A stretch of DNA of 64,000 bases from Cognatundibacterium jejuense. GTDB taxonomy: Bacteria; Pseudomonadota; Gammaproteobacteria; Burkholderiales; Burkholderiaceae_D. The position numbers and the translations under genes were made by a program. Below the pieces are notes generated by a model. That model had not been told where the DNA came from. It was given only the letters and a program-made list of their open reading frames with translations, and did no database searches. Positions within the stretch are counted from its first letter, which is position 1. Every line of letters begins with the position of its first letter. This document shows positions 39,200 to 49,503 of the stretch, piece after piece. The DNA is taken from the NCBI RefSeq assembly GCF_014284255.1, contig NZ_JACOFV010000002.1, positions 62,001 to 126,000 of the forward strand, in the 5' to 3' direction.

Positions 39200-40315
39200 C
39201 TACTTCTTCAGTACTTCGCCACCAGCGCAGACCAAAGTCGCAGCAACGATTTCGTCTTCACGATTGATCGCCAGTCCAGCATCTTTGTCGATGATGAGTT
39301 TCAGAAAATCCAACACGTTACGGGCATACAACGCCGAAGCATCGGCCGCCAGCAAGGTGGCCAGATTGGGCTCACCGATAATGTGGACACCGTGTTTGGT
39401 CACTGTTTTACCCAATTCCGACAAAGGACAATTTCCCCCTTGTTCGACCGCCATATCGACAATTACCGAACCAGGCTTCATGGATTTGACAGTGTCTTCT
39501 GAAATCAATACCGGCGCTTTACGGCCAGGTATTAAAGCAGTAGTGATAATAATGTCAGCTTGTTTGGCTCGCTCATGAACCAGGGCTGCCTGGCGTTGCA
39601 TCCAGGCGGCAGGCATAGGACGTGCGTAGCCGCCTGCACCTTGAGCGATTTCGCGCTCTTCATCGGTCTCATAGGGGACGTCGATAAATTTTGCGCCGAG
39701 GGATTCTACTTGTTCTTTGACCGGAGGTCTAACATCCGATGCTTCAATCACGGCCCCCAGACGCTTAGCGGTGGCAATTGCTTGCAAACCTGCTACGCCC
39801 ACACCCATGATTAACACTCGGGCAGCCTTGACCGTGCCAGCTGCAGTCATCAGCATAGGCATAAAACGCTGGTAGGTATTTGCCGCCAGCATCACCGCCT
39901 TGTAACCGGCGATGTTGGCTTGCGAAGAAAGTACGTCCATCGACTGCGCACGGGTAATCCGCGGCGCCGCCTCTAAGGCAAAAGCACTGATACCGCGAGT
40001 TGCCATTGATGCAATATTGTCAGCATCAAAAGGGTTGAGCATGCCAACTAATACCGCTCCGGACTTGATCAAAGTCCTTTCACCAGCATCAGGTGCACGT
40101 ACTTTTAGTACTAATTCTGCCCCGAATGCCTCTGCCGCAGTGCCGATTTGGGCGCCTGCTGCCAGATACGCTTCATCTGTGATACTCGAAGCCACGCCAG
40201 CACCAGACTGCACGATCACCTGATGTTTTGCAGCAACGTACTTCTTAATGGTTTCCGGAGTAGCCGCGACACGCGTCTCTCCAGGCCGAGTCTCGGCGGG
40301 AATGCCGATTTTCAT
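39200..40315 (-). CDS. pntAA: NAD(P) transhydrogenase subunit alpha, NAD-binding part
   Basis: Protein of 371 residues: the soluble alpha part, related to alanine dehydrogenase. Features are the MKIGIPAETRPGETRVAATPE start, the NAD-binding LIMGVGVAGLQAIATAKRLGA and ASDVRPPVKEQVESLGA. It binds NAD(H) and passes hydride to PntB. It is the first gene of the run pntAA-panD-pntAB-pntB, with the promoter presumably in the long AT-rich gap upstream. Confidence 0.96.
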   Translation of the reverse strand: MKIGIPAETRPGETRVAATPETIKKYVAAKHQVIVQSGAGVASSITDEAYLAAGAQIGTAAEAFGAELVLKVRAPDAGERTLIKSGAVLVGMLNPFDADNIASMATRGISAFALEAAPRITRAQSMDVLSSQANIAGYKAVMLAANTYQRFMPMLMTAAGTVKAARVLIMGVGVAGLQAIATAKRLGAVIEASDVRPPVKEQVESLGAKFIDVPYETDEEREIAQGAGGYARPMPAAWMQRQAALVHERAKQADIIITTALIPGRKAPVLISEDTVKSMKPGSVIVDMAVEQGGNCPLSELGKTVTKHGVHIIGEPNLATLLAADASALYARNVLDFLKLIIDKDAGLAINREDEIVAATLVCAGGEVLKK

Positions 40316-40829
40316 AGATTTGCTCCCTGCTTGTGAATGAAATCTGTGTCTTCTTGCAGCACCGCGCTCCGCTTATTCTTGTACGCGATGGCAAACTAAG
40401 CGCTCATGTACGATGAACAGGTAAGCGATTGTCTGACTTGATACTTAGTCAGCATCCAGCCAGTTGTGGAGCACAAAAATACTTACCCGAATCTTACATT
40501 TAATATTCGACACAATATTACACGGAAAATGTTTTTTAGCACAACCGTTCGTTTTTTTGCATATTTTTAAATTATTTCTTTTGGCAAATTCGCCTAAAAA
40601 GTATTTACGAAATAAAAAGATGAATATTTTTGTGTTTAAAAACAATGAGCTATCAGCTATACACAAATAAAAAATGTGCTAATCAGCTAAGACAAAATGA
40701 ACCCTTACGCATAAAAATTGCATTATTTTTGAGCATAGATAAAAATCGCATTAGCTAATTCACTTTCAAATTTGCTGGTTTGCCACACAAATTTTGACGG
40801 CAAAGTAAAATGTCACCCTGGCAGACTAA
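40316..40829. other. AT-rich divergent intergenic region between pntAA and nudJ
   Basis: This 514-base gap holds the promoters of two divergent units. From about 40490 to 40770 it is strongly AT-rich with runs of A and T; a small stem CTGAC / GTCAG lies near 40433-40452. The short frames there look like chance products of AT-rich DNA. I see no RNA gene. Confidence 0.5.
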
Positions 40830-41318
40830 ATGAAAGCAGCAATGTCCACTATCTGGAAGCCATCGGTCACAGTCGCGGCAATTATCGAACGCGATCAACG
40901 TTTTTTAATGATCGAAGAAGAAACCCCGGACGGCGTACGTATCAATCAGGCGGCAGGTCATCTGGATCCACATGAATCCTTAATACAAGCGGTGATTCGG
41001 GAAACACTGGAAGAAACTGCGCATGATTTCACTCCAACGGCGCTAGTAGGAACCTACTTATCCAAATTCGTTTCTCCTGTAAGCTCTGAAGAAGTGACTT
41101 ATTTGCGTTTTGCGTTCACGGGCGAGCTTGGTCAGCAGCACGAACAACCACTTGATACTGGGATATTACGCACCCTGTGGATGAGCTATCAGGAAATTGT
41201 GGCCTGTCAGGAACGACATCGCAGCCCTTTGGTGCTGAAATGTATAGACGATTATCTGCGAGGACAACGCGCACCGCTGTCCTTGCTTTTTACCCATCCA
41301 AGCATACTTGGATCATAA
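40830..41318 (+). CDS. nudJ: Nudix hydrolase (NudJ-like phosphatase)
   Basis: Protein of 162 residues (E. coli NudJ 153) with the Nudix box [25 protein letters not shown] in two stretches at about residues 43-67; the usual Gly after EExx is replaced by His. The N-terminal [21 protein letters not shown] is typical of NudJ. It hydrolyses nucleotide or thiamine pyrophosphate-type substrates. The position directly before mnmA matches E. coli nudJ-mnmA and supports the name. Met5 is an alternative start. Confidence 0.88.
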   Translation: MKAAMSTIWKPSVTVAAIIERDQRFLMIEEETPDGVRINQAAGHLDPHESLIQAVIRETLEETAHDFTPTALVGTYLSKFVSPVSSEEVTYLRFAFTGELGQQHEQPLDTGILRTLWMSYQEIVACQERHRSPLVLKCIDDYLRGQRAPLSLLFTHPSILGS

Positions 41319-41320
41319 TT

Positions 41321-42418
41321 ATGAGCAAAAAAAGAGTTGTTATTGGCATGTCCGGCGGCGTCGACTCGTCGGTATCAGCGTGGTTATTAAAAGAGCAGGG
41401 TTATGAGGTCATCGGTCTTTTCATGAAAAACTGGGAAGACGACGATGATTCTGAATATTGTTCTACCCGTGAAGACTGGATTGATGCGGTCAGTGTCGCC
41501 GACGTGGTTGGCGTTGATATTGAAGCCGTCAATTTTGCCAGTGAATATAAAGACCGCGTTTTTGCCGAATTCTTACGTGAATATCAGGCAGGTCGCACTC
41601 CCAATCCAGATGTGCTGTGTAACGCCGAAATCAAATTCAAGGCATTCTTAGATCATGCAATGAAACTCGGCGCGGATTACATCGCGACCGGACACTATGC
41701 TCGCGTGCGTGAAGTTAATGGCGAATTCCAATTGCTCAAAGCCTTGGATGCCAGCAAAGATCAGAGTTATTTTTTACATCGTTTAAATCAAAAGCAACTC
41801 GCGAACACGCTGTTTCCTCTGGGAGAAATTCAAAAGACTGAAGTCAGAAGAATCGCTGAGCAATTGCAATTGCCGAATGCGAAGAAAAAAGACTCAACTG
41901 GGATTTGCTTCATCGGAGAACGCCCTTTCCGTGACTTTTTAAATCGCTATTTATCCTACAAACCAGGTGAGATTAAAACGCCGGAAAATCAGATTATTGG
42001 CAAACACGTGGGATTGAGTTTCTACACCCTGGGTCAACGCAAAGGTATAGGCATCGGCGGCATCAAAACCCACCAAAATGCCGACGGCAGCAGCGATGCC
42101 TGGTATGTCGCCAGAAAAGATGTGGCCACCAATACCTTGTACGCGGTACAAGGTCATGATCATCCATGGTTATTATCATCCAGCTTAGACGCAACCCAAG
42201 TCAGCTGGGTGGCGGGTCATGCACCTGAGAATACGAATCTGTCCGCCAAAACCCGTTATCGCCAACCGGATATGCGTTGCACTTTTGCGGGTGACGAACA
42301 GCAGTTCAATTTGCATTTTGAACAAGCTCAATGGGCGGTTACACCTGGCCAATCAGCGGTTTTGTATGACGGCGATGTTTGCCTCGGTGGTGGCATTATT
42401 CACGCCGCATCTGCTTAA
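41321..42418 (+). CDS. mnmA: tRNA-specific 2-thiouridylase
   Basis: Protein of 365 residues from the ATG right after nudJ; a longer in-frame extension overlaps nudJ and is not family-like. It has the ATP-pyrophosphatase P-loop SGGVDSS at 11-17, the catalytic Cys100 in NPDVLCN and Cys196 in [10 protein letters not shown]. It adds sulfur to U34 of tRNAs for Glu, Gln and Lys, receiving it from the cysteine desulfurase/Tus relay. It is co-transcribed with nudJ. Confidence 0.96.
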   Translation: MSKKRVVIGMSGGVDSSVSAWLLKEQGYEVIGLFMKNWEDDDDSEYCSTREDWIDAVSVADVVGVDIEAVNFASEYKDRVFAEFLREYQAGRTPNPDVLCNAEIKFKAFLDHAMKLGADYIATGHYARVREVNGEFQLLKALDASKDQSYFLHRLNQKQLANTLFPLGEIQKTEVRRIAEQLQLPNAKKKDSTGICFIGERPFRDFLNRYLSYKPGEIKTPENQIIGKHVGLSFYTLGQRKGIGIGGIKTHQNADGSSDAWYVARKDVATNTLYAVQGHDHPWLLSSSLDATQVSWVAGHAPENTNLSAKTRYRQPDMRCTFAGDEQQFNLHFEQAQWAVTPGQSAVLYDGDVCLGGGIIHAASA

Positions 42419-42486
42419 TCACAGCAAGGGTCCTGGATTGCAACTTGCAGTCTATGGGATGGGATCCTGAATTAGTCCCGAATGGG

Positions 42487-42541
42487 GCGGGTTACATCCG
42501 CCCGACTTTTTGCTTCGTTTTATCGGGCGGCTACAACCCGC
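42487..42541. repeat. REP-like inverted repeat downstream of mnmA
   Basis: Two 19-base arms, at 42487-42505 and 42523-42541, are reverse complements at 16 or 17 of 19 positions. Each arm is itself a small GC-rich palindrome of GGCGG...CCGCC type. They are separated by a 17-base T-rich spacer (GACTTTTTGC...). The left arm plus T run could end the mnmA transcript. The rest of the 490-base gap to 42908 (42419-42486, 42542-42908) shows no gene or clear site. Confidence 0.6.
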
Positions 42542-42908
42542 ACCGCCTTTCACATCGTACCGGCATTGTGCGCAAAAACACAGACTCACAATGCCCGTTC
42601 AATCATCTTTGCTTCAAAGAATCTTTAAATTTCTCTTGCCTTCACAACAGGTTTTCGTTGACGATGAATAGCACTTGCAGTCATACATGTTTATAAAAAG
42701 AGACAAAGTAGGAACAGTTTTTTGGGGACAACTGAAAATATAATTTACATTAATAAGAATAATCGGATGAATATTCTGTGAATGTAATGCGAATATCAAC
42801 ATCTCAATAAAAAAGCTCACTCGTTCATTTTGATACGTTTCATTACTTTACTTAAGAAAATGATGAAACTATATTTACATTTCCTATCACTGAAAACGCC
42901 AGCCAACT

Positions 42909-43853
42909 ATGAATCGCCCTGATACACAATCCCTTGGTGGTACAGTCAACGCACGCATAGGCAAGGTTTACATGAACCTTTCCAAAGCACATAAAAAAGC
43001 AGCTGACTATGTGTTGTCGAATGTGTTCAGATCGGCCACGATGTCTATCGACGAATTAGCAAATGCTGTCGGTATTTCGGTCGCCACTGCAAATCGTTTT
43101 GCCCGCGCCTTAGGCTTTGAAGGTTACCCGCAGTTCCGTGCAGAATTAGTGACTGGCTTTGAAGCCATGCTGGCACCGATTGATAATTTGCGCACGGAAG
43201 TCAGCCGCGCAGCAAGCAGCACAGAAATTGTCGCTGGCTCACTCAATGAAGATCTGGCAAATCTCGAGGCAACGCGTCGTGGTTTGGATGCAGATGCCTG
43301 TAATCAAGCGGTAAAAATGATACTCAATGCTGAACGTATTTATATCGTCGGTTATGGCGCAAGCGCATTTTTAGCCGGATTAATGGCGCATAATCTTGAC
43401 CCATTCTGCAATACCGTACAATCAACTATAGGTGCTGGCGGCCCATCAACGGTAGCCAGACAGCTATTCAAGTTCACGCCACGTGATCTGGTTATCGGAA
43501 TTTCATTTCCGCGTTACGCAGAAGATGTTGTCACGATTTTGCGTCAACTGAATGAGAAAGAAGTTCCAATACTGGCGCTAACTGATGCCCCAAGTTCACC
43601 GCTGGCGGCTTTGGCAAATGTGACCTTATTTGCACAAACCAGACGCCAGTTCTCGCCGAATTCAGAAGGCGCTGCATTGTGTCTGATCGAGGCTATCTGT
43701 AGCGCGGTTGCTCATCAAGCTGAAGCACCGGTCCACGCAGCGTCGGAAATGACGAAATTTTTACTGCACTGGATGTATCAAGATCCCGCAGGTACATCGA
43801 AAAAAACCACCCCGCATGATTACAATATTAACGACATCGATAGACCAGCCTGA
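42909..43853 (+). CDS. RpiR/MurR-family transcriptional regulator
   Basis: Protein of 314 residues: an N-terminal helix-turn-helix (about 10-85, with ISVATANRFARALGFEGYPQFR) and a C-terminal SIS sugar-isomerase-like domain (about 130-265, with YIVGYGASAFLAG and ISFPRYAEDVV) that binds phosphosugars. HexR, MurR and RpiR share this plan. No sugar-metabolism gene is adjacent, so the ligand and targets are unknown; it stands alone between the mnmA gap and a convergent unknown gene. Confidence 0.88.
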   Translation: MNRPDTQSLGGTVNARIGKVYMNLSKAHKKAADYVLSNVFRSATMSIDELANAVGISVATANRFARALGFEGYPQFRAELVTGFEAMLAPIDNLRTEVSRAASSTEIVAGSLNEDLANLEATRRGLDADACNQAVKMILNAERIYIVGYGASAFLAGLMAHNLDPFCNTVQSTIGAGGPSTVARQLFKFTPRDLVIGISFPRYAEDVVTILRQLNEKEVPILALTDAPSSPLAALANVTLFAQTRRQFSPNSEGAALCLIEAICSAVAHQAEAPVHAASEMTKFLLHWMYQDPAGTSKKTTPHDYNINDIDRPA

Positions 43854-44026
43854 GTATCAGATTATTTAAAAATGAACTCCACGTAGTATCAGGCGGCATC
43901 AACTTTGATGCCGCTATCAACAACTATTTTTTACCTTTGTTTAGCTGGTCATCAGAAGCATTCAGTTCAATTACCACTCAGACTCAACTCAAGAGTTCTC
44001 ATTACAAATATCTGCATTTATCCTTG

Positions 44027-45790
44027 CTAAGCCAGAACTCTGTCCGCTCCGTGCAAATCACGAATAGGCCGACTCCGACGTAAAGCATACATGCTGAAAC
44101 TCTTAGTGGCACTCATAATATGGCCTAGTTGAGCTAGTTCCATGCCATTTTTTGTATTCATGGTTACTTGGCCTTCGGACATCAGTCTGACACCACGTGG
44201 CAAAATTAAATGTGTGGCGTTTGCATTTTTTCCTCGGATAGCTTGTACAAGCTCGTTGCCCGGCATGGGATCTGTCGATAAGTTGCCCTGATTAAGCACT
44301 TGCGACTCGAAAAAAATTGCTTCGGACTGTTCACTTAATACCTGCATTTCTACATAAACACGCCCAGCTTGCGGACGCAAAATGCGCTGTATCACACATA
44401 GCTTTGGTTGATGCCAATCAGATTGTTCCAGCATGCACGCTGCTAAATCTCCGATGTGCATATGCGTTGTGTGACGACTTTCCAGGCTAGATAAACATAT
44501 CAAACTATTATCCTGATGTCGCAAAGACCAGGTGCTTTCGACACTGGCATCCGCATCATCAGAAAACACTGCCGAGTGTCTGGCAAGCAAATCGGTCATG
44601 CGCTGCCCGATTGGTTTCCAGGTTCCTCCAGATGCAATATGCCGCAACAAGGCAAATACATCCTTAAAACCAATGAAAATTCTCAAATCAGGTACTTCTT
44701 TCTCCTGATCAAGTTTGGCCGCGGTTCTTATTGGGTAAGCATTAAATCGATCAAATTGCAATTGCGCCAAAGCGAGTTGTTCATTAGGGTGAAATAAACT
44801 CAGATGCTTAGAAAGCGTGACTTGGCACTCGGACTGGCGAGAACGCAAAACTTGAGCGAAATCACTAGTCAATGACTGCTGCAATTGATCCCATTGAAGC
44901 AGTAGTGGTTCGACGCTCGTCTTATTTAATTTGGGAGTAAAGCTGCTTGGAGTCGGATCGTAGCAATACACAAACGAGACCTGGCTTTTATTCGTTTGCT
45001 CCGACAACACGCTTAACCCAATTTTCAGGTCACCCAAACCTATCGAACGTTGCAACCACGATTGCCATTGAACAGGCCAAAAACTGAGTTGAAGGCGCTC
45101 CGACATTTGTATACTCAGATAGACATCCACTGCTCTGGTTGTAGCAACCGCCCGTTCTGCGCTGTAAGTTTGATCCAATGGTTTCAACACCACACTCAAG
45201 CGTTCTGATGCAGCTAGAATATGAATTAGGGTATTCGCCATCGCCCAGGACTTCTCGCTTAATTCTTGATAACGCAAGCCTTTGATCGATTGCTCCATTT
45301 TTAAAAATTCAAAGAGACGTAATGCCGCCAAATCCAATTTTTTGAGAGATCTTGCATAACGAAAACGTGAACACTGCTGGTAATACTGAATAATCACGCC
45401 ATATGAACTGGCAAATTCTGTACAGATAGCGATTAGAGTATCGAGGGTTTGCGCACGCACTTGACTATCGGGAACACCACCGTCCTTTCCAAACCGCCCC
45501 ACCATCACCTGCGTCAGCGGATAAAACAAGGCGGCTAATCGGTGGTTATATTCTTCTCGTTGAGTGATACTCGTATCGCAACGATTGAGTTGCTTGAGAT
45601 TTTTTAATATCAGGCGTAAAAACTGCACGTCTTCATCCTCTGTTGCTCTCGTTTTTTGCAACTGATAAAGCGCATTTAAAACCGGTAACGGAGTCGACTT
45701 CACCAATGGCAATATGACAGTCAGCGGAATACGTTGCGCGGGGAAATTTAAGCCCAACCAGTTATACAGCCATTGCGGTAAAAAAGTCAT
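44027..45790 (-). CDS. Large protein of unknown function (587 aa)
   Basis: From the ATG at 45790 the protein begins MTFLPQWLYNWLGLNFPAQ and has 587 residues; an upstream TTG would add an odd hydrophobic leader. The N-terminal ~250 residues are helical and Leu/Gln-rich (LRLILKNLKQLNR, RYARSLKKLDLAALRLFEFL). The C-terminal ~200 residues look beta-rich and end in basic LRRSRPIRDLHG. No signal peptide or clear catalytic motif is seen. The layout recalls helical-plus-beta proteins sometimes annotated as c-di-GMP related in Burkholderiales, but I do not recognise the family. It has its own unit downstream of the ahpF terminator. Confidence 0.75.
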   Translation of the reverse strand: MTFLPQWLYNWLGLNFPAQRIPLTVILPLVKSTPLPVLNALYQLQKTRATEDEDVQFLRLILKNLKQLNRCDTSITQREEYNHRLAALFYPLTQVMVGRFGKDGGVPDSQVRAQTLDTLIAICTEFASSYGVIIQYYQQCSRFRYARSLKKLDLAALRLFEFLKMEQSIKGLRYQELSEKSWAMANTLIHILAASERLSVVLKPLDQTYSAERAVATTRAVDVYLSIQMSERLQLSFWPVQWQSWLQRSIGLGDLKIGLSVLSEQTNKSQVSFVYCYDPTPSSFTPKLNKTSVEPLLLQWDQLQQSLTSDFAQVLRSRQSECQVTLSKHLSLFHPNEQLALAQLQFDRFNAYPIRTAAKLDQEKEVPDLRIFIGFKDVFALLRHIASGGTWKPIGQRMTDLLARHSAVFSDDADASVESTWSLRHQDNSLICLSSLESRHTTHMHIGDLAACMLEQSDWHQPKLCVIQRILRPQAGRVYVEMQVLSEQSEAIFFESQVLNQGNLSTDPMPGNELVQAIRGKNANATHLILPRGVRLMSEGQVTMNTKNGMELAQLGHIMSATKSFSMYALRRSRPIRDLHGADRVLA

Positions 45791-45876
45791 AGGATCACTG
45801 TTACAATTTGTAATAATATAGATTATAGCAATAATTATTAACAAATTAACTAAGCTTTTTTATATCAAAGAATAAA

Positions 45877-45909
45877 AAAAGCCTCACCCGACTAGCGGCT
45901 GAGGCTTTT
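45877..45909. terminator. Rho-independent terminator after ahpF
   Basis: The stem AAAAGCCTCA / TGAGGCTTTT with a 13-base loop has A/T runs on both sides, just beyond the ahpF stop and before the next minus-strand gene. Confidence 0.85.
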
Positions 45910-45980
45910 AAACTATTTCCGACTTCAATCCTTTCAATCCTACATGATCGGACCTTGCTACGTAATGAGATTTGACTAAA

Positions 45981-47528
45981 TCAGCTCCGGATCAAGTGAT
46001 CAAAAGCACCTAACGCTGCTTTAGCACCTTCACCAACAGCAATCACAATTTGCTTGTAAGGAACAGTGGTAACGTCACCCGCTGCAAATACGCCAGGCAA
46101 CGAAGTCTGCCCCTTTGCATCCACGATAATTTCACCGTGACGAGATAATTCAAGCGTGCCTTTTAACCATTCTGTATTTGGCACCAATCCTATCTGTACA
46201 AACACACCTTCTAACTCGACGTGTTTAACTGCTTCAGTGACACGGTCTTTATAGCTAATACCATTTACCTTTTGGCCATCGCCATGAATTTCTGTGGTCT
46301 GTGCTTGTGTAATGACAGTGACATTTGGCAGACTATGCAATTTTTTCTGGAGCACAGCATCAGCGCGCAATTCAGCCGCGAATTCAATCAAAGTCACGTG
46401 ACTGACAATACCGGCAAGATCAATTGCTGCCTCAACACCAGAGTTACCACCACCAATGACAGCAACCCGCTTGCCTTTAAACAAAGGGCCATCGCAGTGT
46501 GGGCAATAAGCGACGCCGTGATTACGGTATTCTTTTTCACCCGGCACATTGACTTCGCGCCAGCGTGCGCCGGTTGCCAGTATCACGGCTTTGGCTTTCA
46601 ATGTGGCGCCGCTGGCAAGTTGAATCGACGTCATGCCGTCTTGCTGCGTCAGTTTTTCTGCACGTTGCAAATTGGTAATGTCAACGTCATAGGCTTTCAC
46701 GTGCTGCTCCAAAGCTACCGCAAATTTTGGCCCTTCAGTTTCCGTCACAGAGACAAAATTCTCAATCGACATGGTGTCAAGAACCTGCCCACCAAAGCGT
46801 TCGGCAACGATACCTGTACGAATTCCTTTACGCGCAGCATAAATCGCAGCAGCAGAGCCTGCTGGACCACCACCGACGATCAACACATCGTAAGGCGCTT
46901 TGGCATCAAGTTTTTCTGCAGAACGTTGCACAGAACCCGTATCCAGCTTAGCCAGAATTTCTTCAACAGACATACGCCCCTGACCAAATACCTGACCATT
47001 AAGGTAAATCGTCGGCACTGCCATGATCTGGCGTTGCTCAACTTCTTGCTGGAACAAGGCGCCATCAATCGTGACGGATTTGATACGTGGGTTCAATACC
47101 GCCATCAGGTTCAGCGATTGCACAACTTCAGGGCAATTCTGGCAAGTCAAAGAAATGTAGGTTTCAAACAGAAAATCACCGTCAAGATTTTTGATCTGCT
47201 CGATCACATCCGCATCGACTTTTGGTGGATGACCGCCAGCCTGCAACAATGCCAATACCAACGAAGTAAATTCATGCCCCATGGGGATACCGGCAAAGCT
47301 CAACGAGATATCGTGACCTGGCGACGTAATCGCAAACGATGGCTTACGAACGGCTGGATCATTATTTTCAGACAATGAAATTTTGTCCGATAATTCAGCG
47401 ATTTCGTTGAGCAAAGTTTGCATTTCTTTTGCTTTGTCACAGTCATCGAGAGAGGCAACTAACTGAATCGGGCGAGTTAATCTTTCGAGGTAGGCTTTAA
47501 GTTGTGTTTTGAGATTATTGTCTAACAT
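45981..47528 (-). CDS. ahpF: Alkyl hydroperoxide reductase subunit F
   Basis: Protein of 515 residues (E. coli 521). The N-terminal double-thioredoxin domain has Cys129 and Cys132 in CQNC. The thioredoxin-reductase-like part has the FAD motif [16 protein letters not shown] (about 218-233), the redox pair Cys342/Cys345 in YCPHCDGP and [10 protein letters not shown] for pyridine nucleotide. It uses NADH to re-reduce AhpC. It lies downstream of ahpC on the same strand, separated by 217 bases holding nested palindromes. Confidence 0.97.
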   Translation of the reverse strand: MLDNNLKTQLKAYLERLTRPIQLVASLDDCDKAKEMQTLLNEIAELSDKISLSENNDPAVRKPSFAITSPGHDISLSFAGIPMGHEFTSLVLALLQAGGHPPKVDADVIEQIKNLDGDFLFETYISLTCQNCPEVVQSLNLMAVLNPRIKSVTIDGALFQQEVEQRQIMAVPTIYLNGQVFGQGRMSVEEILAKLDTGSVQRSAEKLDAKAPYDVLIVGGGPAGSAAAIYAARKGIRTGIVAERFGGQVLDTMSIENFVSVTETEGPKFAVALEQHVKAYDVDITNLQRAEKLTQQDGMTSIQLASGATLKAKAVILATGARWREVNVPGEKEYRNHGVAYCPHCDGPLFKGKRVAVIGGGNSGVEAAIDLAGIVSHVTLIEFAAELRADAVLQKKLHSLPNVTVITQAQTTEIHGDGQKVNGISYKDRVTEAVKHVELEGVFVQIGLVPNTEWLKGTLELSRHGEIIVDAKGQTSLPGVFAAGDVTTVPYKQIVIAVGEGAKAALGAFDHLIRS

Positions 47529-47591
47529 GATATTTTTTCCTATTCATATGCTCGATGAGCTGCATCTACTGCATGTGCTTTAACGTTTTTA

Positions 47592-47690
47592 GGACTGATG
47601 CAAAATTGTCCCAATCGGGCACATCACTGATGTGCCTTACAACTCTTGGGGCGATTTTGCATCAGTCCATACCCTGATCAGCATCAGGGT
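47592..47690. repeat. Nested palindromes between ahpC and ahpF
   Basis: Outer arms at 47592-47614 and 47646-47668 are 23 bases long and reverse-complementary at 21 positions (GGACTGATGCAAAAT... and ...ATTTTGCATCAGTCC). Inside is GGCACATCA C TGATGTGCC (47618-47636), a near-perfect palindrome. Beside them lies ACCCTGAT CAGC ATCAGGGT (47671-47690). The RNA could form a long branched hairpin between the two cistrons, lowering ahpF expression relative to ahpC, or the DNA could be a small mobile repeat. Confidence 0.7.
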
Positions 47691-47745
47691 ATGAACGACT
47701 TACTCAACGATGCAACTCAGTCTAGTTGCACGTTTAGCCCCAAAC

Positions 47746-48309
47746 TTAAATCTTGCCAACCAGATCCAGAGATGGTGTCAATGTTTCTGCACCTGGTGTC
47801 CATTTTGCCGGGCAAACTTCACCTGGGTGGCTCGCTACGTATTGTGCAGCTTGTACTTTGCGCAACAATTCTTTTGCATCGCGTCCGATACCGTTGTCAT
47901 GTACTTCCATGACTTTGATTTCGCCAGCAGGATTGACAACAAAAGTGCCACGCAGTGCCAGACCTTCTTCTTCAATCAACACTTCAAAATTGCGGGAGAT
48001 CGCCAATGTAGGATCTGCAATCATTGGGTAGTTGATTTTCGCAATCGTGTCAGATGTGTCATGCCATGCTTTGTGGGTGAAATGTGTGTCAGTAGAAACT
48101 GAGTAGATTTCAACGCCCATTTTTTGGAATTCTGCGTAGTGATCAGCCAAATCACCCAATTCTGTTGGGCAAACAAATGTGAAGTCAGCTGGGTAAAATA
48201 CGAAAACAGACCATTTGCCGTTCAGATCTTCGTTCGTTACTGGAACGAATTTGCCATTATGGTAAGCAGTAGCTTTGAATGGTTTTACGATAGTGTTAAT
48301 CAATGACAT
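47746..48309 (-). CDS. ahpC: Alkyl hydroperoxide reductase subunit C (peroxiredoxin)
   Basis: Protein of 187 residues, same length as E. coli AhpC, with peroxidatic Cys47 in FTFVCPTE and resolving Cys166 in GEVCPAKW. It reduces hydrogen peroxide and organic hydroperoxides in the cytoplasm and is recharged by AhpF. It is first in the ahpC-ahpF unit. Control by OxyR is usual for the family, but I could not fix a convincing OxyR site upstream. Confidence 0.97.
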   Translation of the reverse strand: MSLINTIVKPFKATAYHNGKFVPVTNEDLNGKWSVFVFYPADFTFVCPTELGDLADHYAEFQKMGVEIYSVSTDTHFTHKAWHDTSDTIAKINYPMIADPTLAISRNFEVLIEEEGLALRGTFVVNPAGEIKVMEVHDNGIGRDAKELLRKVQAAQYVASHPGEVCPAKWTPGAETLTPSLDLVGKI

Positions 48310-48623
48310 GGTAATTTCCTTTGTAGTTAAAACAAGTGTGACGTGATGAGACTGTATGATAGAACGTTTTTGAAATATTTAAAAACTAATTAATTTTATC
48401 AATTCAATTAATTTTAACTATCGATACAAGTATACCGTAATTTTGTTCCTGGCATATGTCACGCGGTCATGACACCATCACCATTACGATTAGCGTTCAA
48501 CTTGAAAAACCGACAGAAATTCTAATTTTTACATCAAAATTTGCATCCAAACGCACGAAATACGTGATTTCTCTTTGCACAACGTTATAATTCCCGACCA
48601 ATTCAATTCAAAGGTCACCTACT
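48310..48623. other. Divergent promoter region of ahpC and psd
   Basis: A 314-base gap. The ahpC-proximal part is AT-rich (AATTAATTTTATCAATTCAATTAATT). ATAG and CTAT quarter-sites occur, but not at the regular spacing of an OxyR site. Nothing else is clear. Confidence 0.45.
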
Positions 48624-49481
48624 GTGTCTGATCGACTTGCCGTTCTTGCTCAATATTTACTCCCCAAACAGGCACTGACCGCACTCGCGGGCAAAGCTGC
48701 CGATGCGAAATGGGGCAATGTCACGACCAAATTTATCCGCTGGTTTGTCGGTAAATATGAAGTGAACATGGACGAAGCAGTAAATCCTGACATCGGCAGC
48801 TACGAGACGTTTAATGCATTTTTTACACGGCCTTTGAAAGTTGGCGCGCGGCCTATCGCAGTATCTGACTTGATTTGCCCGGTTGATGGCGCTATCAGCC
48901 AGTTTGGACCAATTACTCAGGGTCAAATTTTCCAGGCAAAAGGCCATGAATTCTCAACCACCGCGTTAATCGGCGGCGATAGCAAGGCTGCGGCGGAGTA
49001 CGCCAACGGTAGTTTTGCGAATATCTATCTCAGCCCACGCGACTATCACCGCATACACATGCCATGCGAAGGCAAACTGATACGTATGGTCTACATACCA
49101 GGTGACTTGTTTTCGGTAAACCCGACGACAGCACGTGGCGTACCGAATCTATTTGCACGCAATGAGCGCTTGGTTTGCTTTTTTGAGTCCGCCAATGGCA
49201 ATTTTGTCCTGACCTTAGTTGGTGCAACAATCGTCGGCAGCATGGCAACCGTCTGGCACGGCACAATTAACCCACCGCGTCCCGGAAAAATTCGCACCTG
49301 GGATTATCCAGACAAGAACATCGTCTTGAAAAAAGGCGAAGAAATGGGCCGCTTCATGCTTGGTTCTACTGTCGTGCTGCTCTTCCCGCAAAGTGACCTA
49401 CGCTTTAATCCGGCATGGAAGCCGGCCGCTAGTGTCAAACTAGGTGAAGTGATGGCGGATTTTCCAGCAATCAGCAATTAA
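48624..49481 (+). CDS. psd: Phosphatidylserine decarboxylase proenzyme
   Basis: Protein of 285 residues starting at GTG, with AAGGT as ribosome site and the family-like beginning ...LAQYLLPKQALTALAG. The self-cleavage motif LGST is at 246-249, Ser248 giving the pyruvoyl group. Catalytic-site segments include FFTRPL, SPRDYHRIHMP and FNPAW. It makes phosphatidylethanolamine from phosphatidylserine at the inner membrane. It is a single-gene unit ended by a clear terminator. Confidence 0.96.
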   Translation: MSDRLAVLAQYLLPKQALTALAGKAADAKWGNVTTKFIRWFVGKYEVNMDEAVNPDIGSYETFNAFFTRPLKVGARPIAVSDLICPVDGAISQFGPITQGQIFQAKGHEFSTTALIGGDSKAAAEYANGSFANIYLSPRDYHRIHMPCEGKLIRMVYIPGDLFSVNPTTARGVPNLFARNERLVCFFESANGNFVLTLVGATIVGSMATVWHGTINPPRPGKIRTWDYPDKNIVLKKGEEMGRFMLGSTVVLLFPQSDLRFNPAWKPAASVKLGEVMADFPAISN

Positions 49482-49503
49482 GCTCAACCCCACTCTATAT
49501 TTA

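Noticed and set aside
40490..40770. Small RNA or origin-like AT-rich element between pntAA and nudJ
   Set aside because: There is no repeated box, stem or terminator; it appears to be merely AT-rich promoter DNA.
46221..47378. 385-codon plus-strand frame antisense to ahpF
   Set aside because: It lies wholly opposite a clear AhpF with all catalytic motifs; the length reflects codon bias of the real gene, not coding on this strand.
48355..48440. OxyR site upstream of ahpC
   Set aside because: ATAG/CTAT-like quarter-sites are present, but their spacing does not fit the 7-base rule, so I do not call it.
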